From NCBI RefSeq assembly GCF_009650995.1, contig NZ_WHVV01000014.1:1-64000 (forward strand): a stretch of 64,000 nt of DNA, read 5' to 3'. The notes below the pieces were generated by a model. That model saw only the letters and a program-made list of their open reading frames with translations. It searched no databases and had not been told where the DNA came from. A program made the translations under genes and the position numbers. Numbering within the stretch: position 1 is the stretch's first letter; every line of letters begins with the position of its first letter. The stretch comes from Sporosarcina cascadiensis. Lineage in GTDB: Bacteria > Bacillota > Bacilli > Bacillales_A > Planococcaceae. Shown in pieces: positions 8,891 to 16,291 of this stretch.

Positions 8891-9227
8891 TGCAAAGTCG
8901 AGCAACGAAAACACACCAACTCTACTCGGTACTTTGCAAAGAGCAACATGACATACTTTCTCCACACCAGCGCAGGCGCAACTGCGGGGTCGGCCGTGGC
9001 TGTGAGACTGCTGGCATGTTCTTCGCCAGTAGGCTCATAGCGTAAGGCAATCCCCCAGCGCCGAAGCTGATTCAAACTGCAAACCCACACCTCAATCAAA
9101 CCACCTGCAAAGTCGGGCAAGCGAAACCGCACCAACTAAATCCACTCTTTGTAAAGAAGCATTGCGCAGCATAATCCTCGCAATATCTACCAGACAAGAT
9201 GTCAAGAACCGATTTTGATGAAGACCC
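8891..9227. repeat. Dispersed non-coding repeat with RNA-like fold, copy 1
   Basis: Homologous to 48341-48590 at roughly 80 % identity. The core (8975-9062) can fold as an outer stem GGCGC/GCGCC and GGGG/CCCC around a long hairpin, 8999-9015 pairing with 9025-9041. A flanking module at 8889-8940 is bounded by the inverted pair TTTGCAAAGT/ACTTTGCAAA. This copy also holds about 80 extra bases (9081-9163) that include a second, diverged version of the flanking module (9107-9157). Short open frames across it are broken by an indel in the other copy, so it is not treated as coding. Confidence 0.8.
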
Positions 9228-9247
9228 ATAACTAAATCGAAACAATA

Positions 9248-9297
9248 AAGAGGCTGTCGCAAAAAGTCATGTTATAGGACTTTTTGGACAACCTCTT
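9248..9297 (-). terminator. Long hairpin downstream of hutH
   Basis: A nearly perfect stem of about 20 bp (AAGAGG-TGTC-AAAAAGTC) lies 97 bp after the hutH stop codon. On the minus strand it is followed by TTTATTG. It probably ends the hut transcript. Confidence 0.65.
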
Positions 9298-9393
9298 CAA
9301 ATGTATGAGTAAAGGAGAGAATATAGATTTTCCTTTGGCCGGCGATTCTGCATATCGTCAGACAAAAGATCGGACTGAAGTAATTGATGTCGC

Positions 9394-10911
9394 TTATAGT
9401 TTTTTCTGCGTTAACGTATCATCGCGTAATAAGAACTGTGCCAATTGTTCAATTTGTTCAGAAATATCACGATCTCCAAGTAATGGAGGACAAATTTCAC
9501 GCACTTTTTCCAAATAGGATTTAGTGGCAGGCGCCAGCTCGCTTTCAGCATGATCAAGATGAATCGCCTGTGACGCACAAATCAGTTCGATTGCAATGAC
9601 ACGCGCACTATTATGAATAATTTCACGCGCTTGTCTGGATCCGATCGTCCCCATGCTGACATGGTCTTCCTGATTAGCTGACGTCGGAATTGAATCCACG
9701 CTTGCAGGGTGTGCAAGTACCTTGTTCTCTGAAACCAGCGCAGCTGCGGCATATTGTGCAACCATCAACCCACATTCAAGACCGGGATCTGTCGCGAGGA
9801 ACGGTGACAATCCGCTTAACTGCGGATTCACTAAACGCTCAATTCTCCGCTCAGAAATATTAGCCAATTCTGCGGCACCCACCTTCATGAAGTCCATAGC
9901 CAGAGCAATTGGCTGTCCATGGAAATGTCCGCCTGAAATGATTTCCCCATTTTCCAGAATGATCGGATTGTCAGTCGCAGAATTCATTTCCACACTCAAA
10001 CGGTCTTCCACATACTGGAATGATTGCCATGAGGCACCGTGGACTTGTGGAATACAGCGAATAGAATAGGCATCCTGCATACGAATCTGTCCCTGACTCG
10101 TCACACGTTTACTGCCTTCCAGCCAATTTCGAATCCGGGATGCAACTACTTCAAATTCTCTATGGGGTCGAACTGCCAACAGCTCACTGTCAAATGCAGT
10201 AATAATTCCGCGCAACGCCTCCATTGTCAAACTCGCTGACATATCCGCCGCGTATCCGATACGCTCCACTTCATTGAAGCCGATCACACCGACTGCAGTC
10301 ATTGCCTGAGTTCCATTTATCAGGGCCAGTCCTTCTTTAGCCTGAAGAGTAACCGGTTCCAAACCTGCACGCTTCAATGCTTCGCCGCCTGTAAGGATTT
10401 CTCCCTTATATTCAGCACGGCCTTCTCCAATAAGGACAATGGCTACATGTGCAAGCGGAGCCAAGTCCCCGCTTGCGCCGACCGATCCTTTACAAGGTAC
10501 AACGGGATGAACACCTTTATTTATCATCTGAACCAATAGCTGGAGCGTATCTTCTTTAATCCCTGAAAAACCTTTTGCTAAAGCGTTCGCCCGTAAAATC
10601 ATCATTGCACGAACTACAGGCTTTGGTAATGGATCACCTACACCTACAGCATCTGCACGGAGCAAATTAAGCTGTAACTTCGCGATATCTTCTTCCTCAA
10701 TTTGAATATCACTTAACTTCCCGAATCCCGTGTTCACTCCATAAATAACTTTGCCGTCTCTCAGTTGTTTTTCAATTCGCTCCCGACTTTCCAGCACGCG
10801 TTTAACGGCGTGTTCGGAAATACCGACTAGTACATTTTCATAAACTATGCGCTCAATCTGTTGCCTATCAAGTGACTCTCCATCTAGTTGAATTACCTTT
10901 TTTTCGCTCAT
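9394..10911 (-). CDS. hutH: Histidine ammonia-lyase
   Basis: Removes ammonia from L-histidine to give urocanate, the first step of histidine degradation (505 aa, normal length). The self-forming MIO cofactor triad Ala-Ser-Gly is at residues 146-148 in GSVGASGDLAPL. Other landmarks are YGVNTGFG (residues 57-64), the NQEDHVSMG motif, and GGHFHGQP. The ribosome site is AGAGGTG. It is the last gene of the minus-strand hut unit, 24 bp after the YuiF-type transporter. In B. subtilis hutH is first in its operon, so this arrangement differs. Confidence 0.96.
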   Translation of the reverse strand: MSEKKVIQLDGESLDRQQIERIVYENVLVGISEHAVKRVLESRERIEKQLRDGKVIYGVNTGFGKLSDIQIEEEDIAKLQLNLLRADAVGVGDPLPKPVVRAMMILRANALAKGFSGIKEDTLQLLVQMINKGVHPVVPCKGSVGASGDLAPLAHVAIVLIGEGRAEYKGEILTGGEALKRAGLEPVTLQAKEGLALINGTQAMTAVGVIGFNEVERIGYAADMSASLTMEALRGIITAFDSELLAVRPHREFEVVASRIRNWLEGSKRVTSQGQIRMQDAYSIRCIPQVHGASWQSFQYVEDRLSVEMNSATDNPIILENGEIISGGHFHGQPIALAMDFMKVGAAELANISERRIERLVNPQLSGLSPFLATDPGLECGLMVAQYAAAALVSENKVLAHPASVDSIPTSANQEDHVSMGTIGSRQAREIIHNSARVIAIELICASQAIHLDHAESELAPATKSYLEKVREICPPLLGDRDISEQIEQLAQFLLRDDTLTQKKL

Positions 10912-10935
10912 CGAAACACCTCTAATTCTCTGATT

Positions 10936-12276
10936 TTATAAAATAACAGCAGCTATTATTCCGAATACGAATAAAGGAATATTATAATGAAGGAATGTTG
11001 GTACACATGTATCCCATATGTGATGATGTTTACCATCCGCATTTAATCCCGATGTAGGTCCAAGTGTACTGTCTGACGCGGGTGAACCAGCGTCGCCCAG
11101 TGCACCGGCCGTACCGATCAGCGCAATCGTCGCTAGCGGGCTGAAACCCATTAACATACATATCGGTACGAATACAGCGGCCAGAATTGGAATGGTCCCG
11201 AATGATGTACCGATTCCCATTGTGACCAGCAATCCTATCAATAATAATAATGCAGCACCCGCAACTTTTCCATAGCTGAAATAACTTTCTACAGCCGTTA
11301 CTAAACTGTCTACCGAACCTGTATCTTTTAAAACGGTGGCATACCCGGAGGCAAGGAGCATGACAAACGCGATTGCACCCATTAGTTTCACACCTTCTTG
11401 GACCACTAATTCGCCTTCACCCAATGTAACAACGCGTGCGGCAAACATGACAATAATTCCGACCAGCGCACCGATTACTAAAGAATGCGCTGTGATTTGA
11501 ACAGCAAGCGCAGCGACAATGGCAACGAGAGTCATTATGTCACGCAACTCTAATTTCTGTTTAACATTCTCTGTTCCTGCAGCCAGCTGCAAAGTTGTAG
11601 CAAACATCTCTGCATGGACAGCGCGTTCTTCTTCCGTTTCATAGTCACGCGGTTTGCGATACGTTATAAAAACAGCAATGAATAATCCTACAAACATGCC
11701 CACTGCAGGCAATGCCATCGCCAGAGGAACTTGTGAAAGAGTGACCGGCATGCCGTTCGAGCTGATTTCCTGCACGATGATGCCATGGAATATTAAGCCA
11801 TAGCCGGCCGGGATCAGAATATACGGCATCTTCAAGCCAAAAGTCAGTGCACAGGCAACTGCTCTCCGATCTAAACGTAAATAATTAAAGAAGATTAGTA
11901 AAGGCGGGATCAGTATCGGTATAAACGCGATATGGACCGGGATTAAGTTTCCCGATAAACAAGTTAGACCCGCAATCATAAGCAACAACATATATTTATT
12001 CATCTTTTTAACAGACATTAATTTATTGATCAGCATTTTTGTAATATTCGAATGCGCAATCATTGCGGCGAATATACCTAAAAGAATATAGCTTAATGCT
12101 GTTTCCGACTGACCGCCCATTCCGCCAAGAAAGGTGGAAAGTGTTTCAGATAATGACAAACTGGAGAGAAGTCCTGCTGTAATTGCTGCCATTAATATTG
12201 CAAATATTACGTGTACTCTGGCCAGACTTAATACCGTTAAAACTATTACAGAAATGAACACGGGATTTGTTATCAA
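10936..12276 (-). CDS. YuiF/NhaC-like secondary transporter, probable histidine permease
   Basis: A 446-aa integral membrane protein with about 11-12 hydrophobic segments, of the Na+/H+ antiporter-related family that includes B. subtilis YuiF. It has the family's C-terminal GDAGSPASDSTLGPTSG and HHHIWDTCVPTF signatures. The start is TTG, seven bases after GGAGG. Placed between the M20 peptidase and hutH in the hut unit, it is the best candidate for bringing in histidine or a histidine derivative. The transported compound is inferred from position only. Confidence 0.82.
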   Translation of the reverse strand: MITNPVFISVIVLTVLSLARVHVIFAILMAAITAGLLSSLSLSETLSTFLGGMGGQSETALSYILLGIFAAMIAHSNITKMLINKLMSVKKMNKYMLLLMIAGLTCLSGNLIPVHIAFIPILIPPLLIFFNYLRLDRRAVACALTFGLKMPYILIPAGYGLIFHGIIVQEISSNGMPVTLSQVPLAMALPAVGMFVGLFIAVFITYRKPRDYETEEERAVHAEMFATTLQLAAGTENVKQKLELRDIMTLVAIVAALAVQITAHSLVIGALVGIIVMFAARVVTLGEGELVVQEGVKLMGAIAFVMLLASGYATVLKDTGSVDSLVTAVESYFSYGKVAGAALLLLIGLLVTMGIGTSFGTIPILAAVFVPICMLMGFSPLATIALIGTAGALGDAGSPASDSTLGPTSGLNADGKHHHIWDTCVPTFLHYNIPLFVFGIIAAVIL

Positions 12277-12343
12277 GTAGATTCCTCCATAATTCTATTT
12301 TCACATCTGAGATCAACCTTACTCTCCAATTTGTCATCATGTA

Positions 12344-13507
12344 TTACTTGTGGCTGTCATACCATTGCTGAATCAGTGCAGCTGTCAGTCTTCCTGTATT
12401 CGTCAAGTTTTCTTCACTTATACACTCTCTGAATGAGTGAATGTTTTGGAATCCATTTCCAAGTGTCAGACATGTCAAGCCATTTTCATTCAGCACATTT
12501 GTATCGGCGCCGCCGAGTGTTTCAGTTAAATACGGCTTTATTTCAATATTTTCAGACGCGTTCAAAACAGTTTGCGTCAATATATGATCTTCTGGAATCG
12601 AGAAACCGCTGTATTTTTTCTCAATTGTCACTTCTACTTTACCGCCTCTAGCTTCCACTGCTTTTGTCATCGCATCTTCCATATGCTGTAACTGCTTATC
12701 CAGTTTTTCTTTAGAAAAGCTGCGTACTTCACCGGCCACTGTAACCTCTCCGGGTATGATCGATGTCAGTTCTCCACCTTCGATTATGCCGATATTCGCC
12801 AGCGTTTCATTATCAATTTCACCGAGGTGGATTTCCAATAAACCTGCTGCAGCCAGGATGAAAGCATTATTGCCTTCTTCGGAATTCAATGCAATATGCG
12901 CTGCATTCCCTTTTACTTTCATCCATATTCTGCTGCTGTAAGGCCCTTTCAAAATCGTCTGCCCTACGTCGCCGCTGCTGTCGAATATGTAGCCGAAATC
13001 ACTTTTGGGTCTGCTGTAGTCTAAATAGCGTGCGCCAACCAAACCGGGTTGTTCGTTCACTGTTAAAACCAATTCGATCGGCCCGTGAGGAATCCCGCTT
13101 TCAATTACCGCCCGTACTCCTTCAATATATGCAGCTAATGCAGCCCGGTCATCTGCTCCAAGAATAGTCGTTCCGTCGGAGTAAATCACTCCGTCTTTAA
13201 TAACCGGTTTCAAATCCTTAGTGGACAGGACTGTATCCATATGAGTAGAGAAAAACAAAGGTGGCACCGATGAGTCCGTTCCTTCTTTATAGGCAATCAG
13301 GTTTCCAACTTCTCCGTCAAAGCTTTTATGCGCTTCGTCAAACTGAAGTGTAAAACCAAGTTCAGGGAGGGTCTTTTTCAAATAGTCAGCAACTTTTTGT
13401 TCTTTTCCGCTTGGGCCATCTATTTTCGCCATTTCCAAGAACAAATCCAGTAATCGTTTTTCATTGACACATTCTGCCGCATTTTTTTTTACTTGTTTGT
13501 TTGTCAT
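12344..13507 (-). CDS. M20-family metallopeptidase (PepT-like) with altered metal-site residue
   Basis: A 387-aa protein of the peptidase T/YqjE branch of the M20 zinc hydrolases. Visible metal-site residues are His89 and Asp91 in STHMDTV, Asp119 in GADDRAAL, Asp176 in FDSSGD and a C-terminal His in GFQNIHSF. The catalytic pair, normally Glu-Glu, reads Glu152-Gln153 (NEQPGLVG), so the base is kept but one usual metal ligand is Gln. It lies between hutI and the transporter gene, within 20-70 bp of each. It could release histidine from peptides, or act on formiminoglutamate in place of the missing hutG product. Both are inferences. Confidence 0.82.
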   Translation of the reverse strand: MTNKQVKKNAAECVNEKRLLDLFLEMAKIDGPSGKEQKVADYLKKTLPELGFTLQFDEAHKSFDGEVGNLIAYKEGTDSSVPPLFFSTHMDTVLSTKDLKPVIKDGVIYSDGTTILGADDRAALAAYIEGVRAVIESGIPHGPIELVLTVNEQPGLVGARYLDYSRPKSDFGYIFDSSGDVGQTILKGPYSSRIWMKVKGNAAHIALNSEEGNNAFILAAAGLLEIHLGEIDNETLANIGIIEGGELTSIIPGEVTVAGEVRSFSKEKLDKQLQHMEDAMTKAVEARGGKVEVTIEKKYSGFSIPEDHILTQTVLNASENIEIKPYLTETLGGADTNVLNENGLTCLTLGNGFQNIHSFRECISEENLTNTGRLTAALIQQWYDSHK

Positions 13508-13525
13508 TAAATAAAACCCCTTTTC

Positions 13526-14788
13526 TTACTGTAATTTCGCTTGATCCACAACAACTTTTCCGTCTTTCAAAACGGTTTCCACTATATTCGTCCCAAGTTC
13601 GTATGCGATATGGACATAGGAGGGAATTGACCAAATTTGAAGATCTGCTATTTTCCCTTCTGCAATGACACCGCGGTCATCTAAGTCCAATGCACAAGCT
13701 CCTCCGTATGTGGCTGCTTTGATTGCTTCTTCCACAGTGAATTTATAGAGTCTGCAAGCCAAGTTTATTACAAACTGCATGGATTCCGTGTAGCAAGCAG
13801 GACATAGATCCGTTGCCAAAGCTATATTCATTCCCAGATCTAGCATCTTTCGTGCCTCAAAAGGTTTCTTATGATTCACCGCAAAATCTAACGCAGGCAT
13901 CAATACACCTGTAACCTTTGATTGAGCTAACTTTTCCATTACTTCCACTGGTGTGTAGTTCAAATGATCGACTGATACCATATTCATTTTGACTGCGAGG
14001 TCAGATCCGCCAATGTAGGAGTAAGCATCAGCGTGCAGTTTAGGTTTCATGCCATATTTCAAACCAGCTTCCAAAATTTCTTCGGACTCTCTAGCTGTAA
14101 AGTATCCGTCATCACACCAGGCATCACAGAATTCCGCGAGTTTCAGCTCTCCGACTTTCGGAATCATCTCATCGATAATAATGCGAAGATACTCTTCCTT
14201 CGTCACACCTTCAGGAAAACCATGTGCGCCTAAAAAGGTATTGTAGACATCAACCGGGGTTTCTTTATCAAGGCGCCGTCCAACTTCTAAAATTTTTATT
14301 TCACTTTCCGTAGTGAGCCCATAGCCGCTTTTGCTTTCGATGGTTGTCATGCCGTACTGCAGCATGTTCATCATCCGCTTTTTTGATTGTTGAAACAGCT
14401 CTTCCTCAGATGCATGACGAGTCAATTCAATTGTCCGGTTTGGTCCTGTAGTAATACCGAGATCTTCTAACCTTTTTCGATCATCCCCCGCTAATTTTGC
14501 GGCGTACTCTTCTACTCGTGTGCCATTGAAAACCAAATGCGTATGGGAATCAACAAAACCGGGCGCAATAACCTTACCTGTTGCATCAAGTTGAACAGCA
14601 TCATTCAGGTCAAATATCCCGCTGCCTTCTTCCTCTTTACCAACACCTGCAATACGGCCATCTTTCACTGCAATCCAGGCATCCTTTATGACACCTAATT
14701 CAGACATACTATCACCAGTGCAAGTTAACACTTCCGCAGCATGACGAATAACCAAATCAACTGGTTTTCTTTCATTCATTTGAGTCAC
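13526..14788 (-). CDS. hutI: Imidazolonepropionase (divergent HutI)
   Basis: Amidohydrolase (420 aa) opening the imidazolone ring to give formiminoglutamate, the third step of histidine degradation. The zinc motif HTHLVF (DSHTHLVFNGTR), the later His in KLHADAY, and the Asp in ALATDLCPAC are present. The residue three after that His is Ala, where the HutI proteins I can recall have Glu or Gln. The NPGSSPTE stretch of B. subtilis HutI is replaced by CPACYTES. The start is GTG at 14788, eight bases after GGAGG. It follows the YjiH-like gene. The protein clearly belongs to the HutI family, but its active site is unusual. Confidence 0.88.
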   Translation of the reverse strand: MTQMNERKPVDLVIRHAAEVLTCTGDSMSELGVIKDAWIAVKDGRIAGVGKEEEGSGIFDLNDAVQLDATGKVIAPGFVDSHTHLVFNGTRVEEYAAKLAGDDRKRLEDLGITTGPNRTIELTRHASEEELFQQSKKRMMNMLQYGMTTIESKSGYGLTTESEIKILEVGRRLDKETPVDVYNTFLGAHGFPEGVTKEEYLRIIIDEMIPKVGELKLAEFCDAWCDDGYFTARESEEILEAGLKYGMKPKLHADAYSYIGGSDLAVKMNMVSVDHLNYTPVEVMEKLAQSKVTGVLMPALDFAVNHKKPFEARKMLDLGMNIALATDLCPACYTESMQFVINLACRLYKFTVEEAIKAATYGGACALDLDDRGVIAEGKIADLQIWSIPSYVHIAYELGTNIVETVLKDGKVVVDQAKLQ

Positions 14789-14828
14789 AATAAAAACCTC
14801 CATTCAAACATTGCCTTCCACTTCAAAA

Positions 14829-14842
14829 GGTAAGCGTTTTCA
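14829..14842 (-). promoter_or_regulatory. Candidate CcpA operator (cre) before hutI
   Basis: The minus strand reads TGAAAACGCTTACC, which differs from the cre consensus TGWAARCGYTWNCW only at the last base. It overlaps the stop codon of the YjiH-like gene and lies 41 bp before the hutI start. CcpA is encoded at 42 kb. Confidence 0.5.
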
Positions 14843-16192
14843 CAAAAACAGGAAAGCTAACGGCGTCACTATGATTAAAGACAATACCGTACGAATAAAC
14901 CATAAGAACAGTATTTCCCGCATCTTTATGGGTATATCTGTGGATAAGATACACGGAATAAGTGCTGAGAAAAATAAGATTGTAGAGATGGATATACTAG
15001 CTATGATAAATCTTGTATGCAAGCTAGCTTCCACAACCATTAACGACGGCAAAAACATATCCACTAAATTGATCATGGCAGCTTTTGCAGCAAGAAATGG
15101 TTCGGGTATTTGCAGCAGCCAGGTTAATGGCAGAAATAAGTATGCCAAATAATCAAAGATAGGCGTATGATTAGCCAGGATCAGCCCCAGCAGTCCAATT
15201 GCCATGACAGACGGCAAGATACTCATCGCCATTAAAACGCCGTCCTTCAATGTAGATAGGACATTTTTCAGAAGACTGGGCGCATTTTGAGCGGTTATCA
15301 TAGACTGATGCCACGCCTGCTGAATTCTTTTTTCTTTGATGACTATCTCTGGAAAACCTTCACCCGTATAATAATCATCCCGGATTTTATTGATTGGCCA
15401 CATTCTTACTGTGATTGCTGTTACTAAAAATGTAACGAAGAATGTAATCCAAAAATACAGATTCCAAATTTCCATTAGATCTAACGTCTTCGCTACAACC
15501 ACCATGAATGTAGCAGAAACAGTGGAGAATCCGGTTGCGATGATAGTTGCTTCACGTCTGGAATATTTTCCTTCTTTGTAAATACGATTAGTGATTAACA
15601 GACCAATGGAGTAACTGCCAACAAAAGAGGCAACAGCATCAATGGCTGATCTTCCCGGTGTCCTCCAAATAGGTCTCATGACAGGCTGCATAAGAATCCC
15701 GATGAATTCCAATAGACCGTACCCTACAAGCAGAGCTAAAAAAATTGCACCAATCGGAACCAAAACACCAATAGGAGTTACTACAACAGAGAAATAATAC
15801 GGACCCATATCTTCTGCCATCAGCCAGTCTGGTCCAGTTTTGAATAGAACCAAAGCTGCAGCGACAGCCCCCAGAACTTTCATTCCGGATAATGCTATAT
15901 CGATTTTTGATTTTCTCCAGCTGCCTGCGTAGAATGGATAGATTGCACCGAGCACCATGATCAAAAGTATATAATACGAGACAACGGACGGCACTGTATT
16001 CCGAATCCACGTAACAAAATGATCCAATGGAATAGAGTTCTTCCCGTTTACTTCAATCGGAATAAAAAACATAAATACACCAATTAAACTAAAGAAGAAA
16101 AAGCTGAAGATATTCCGGCCTGAATAAATATTCCCTTCTTTTTCTGGTAATGTACTATTCATTTGGTCCACGTCATTTTTTACATGGTTCAT
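14840..16192 (-). CDS. YjiH-family membrane protein with Gate (nucleoside-recognition) domains
   Basis: A 450-aa polytopic membrane protein with about ten hydrophobic segments and two Gate-type regions (around FVGSYSIGLLITNR and FFSALIPCILSTDIPIKM). It is related to E. coli YjiH. Such proteins often sit beside hut genes in Firmicutes, and a transport role for urocanate, histidine or formiminoglutamate is a fair guess, but it is not established. The start chosen is the ATG at 16192 after AGGTGG. The earlier in-frame ATG at 16264 lies upstream of a terminator-like hairpin. Confidence 0.75.
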   Translation of the reverse strand: MNHVKNDVDQMNSTLPEKEGNIYSGRNIFSFFFFSLIGVFMFFIPIEVNGKNSIPLDHFVTWIRNTVPSVVSYYILLIMVLGAIYPFYAGSWRKSKIDIALSGMKVLGAVAAALVLFKTGPDWLMAEDMGPYYFSVVVTPIGVLVPIGAIFLALLVGYGLLEFIGILMQPVMRPIWRTPGRSAIDAVASFVGSYSIGLLITNRIYKEGKYSRREATIIATGFSTVSATFMVVVAKTLDLMEIWNLYFWITFFVTFLVTAITVRMWPINKIRDDYYTGEGFPEIVIKEKRIQQAWHQSMITAQNAPSLLKNVLSTLKDGVLMAMSILPSVMAIGLLGLILANHTPIFDYLAYLFLPLTWLLQIPEPFLAAKAAMINLVDMFLPSLMVVEASLHTRFIIASISISTILFFSALIPCILSTDIPIKMREILFLWFIRTVLSLIIVTPLAFLFL

Positions 16193-16215
16193 CGCTTTCA
16201 CCCACCTAAGCAGTT

Positions 16216-16262
16216 TTTGAAAAAAAGAAGGGAGGATGTCAAACAGGTACTTGACGTCCCCC
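16216..16262 (-). terminator. Intergenic terminator-like hairpin between hutU and the YjiH gene
   Basis: On the minus strand GGGGGA-C-GTCAA pairs with TTGAC-A-TCC-T-CCC, followed by TTCTTTTTTT. It has the form of an intrinsic terminator inside the hut unit, so downstream genes may be reached only by read-through. Confidence 0.65.
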
Positions 16263-16291
16263 ACCCGCTTCTCATTATATTTGCTGCATTA

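Noticed and set aside
8975-9062. Possible lysine riboswitch (GGCGC...GCGCCGAAGC resembles part of the L-box)
   Set aside because: Only the outer stem and the GCCGAAG stretch look similar. The five-way junction, the AGUA-type motif and the kissing-loop helices are missing, and no gene follows.
8797-9135. 112-codon minus-strand open frame across repeat copy 1
   Set aside because: A similar peptide can be read from the second repeat copy, but a one-base indel shifts the frame there, base changes follow the stem pairing rather than codon positions, and no ribosome site is present.
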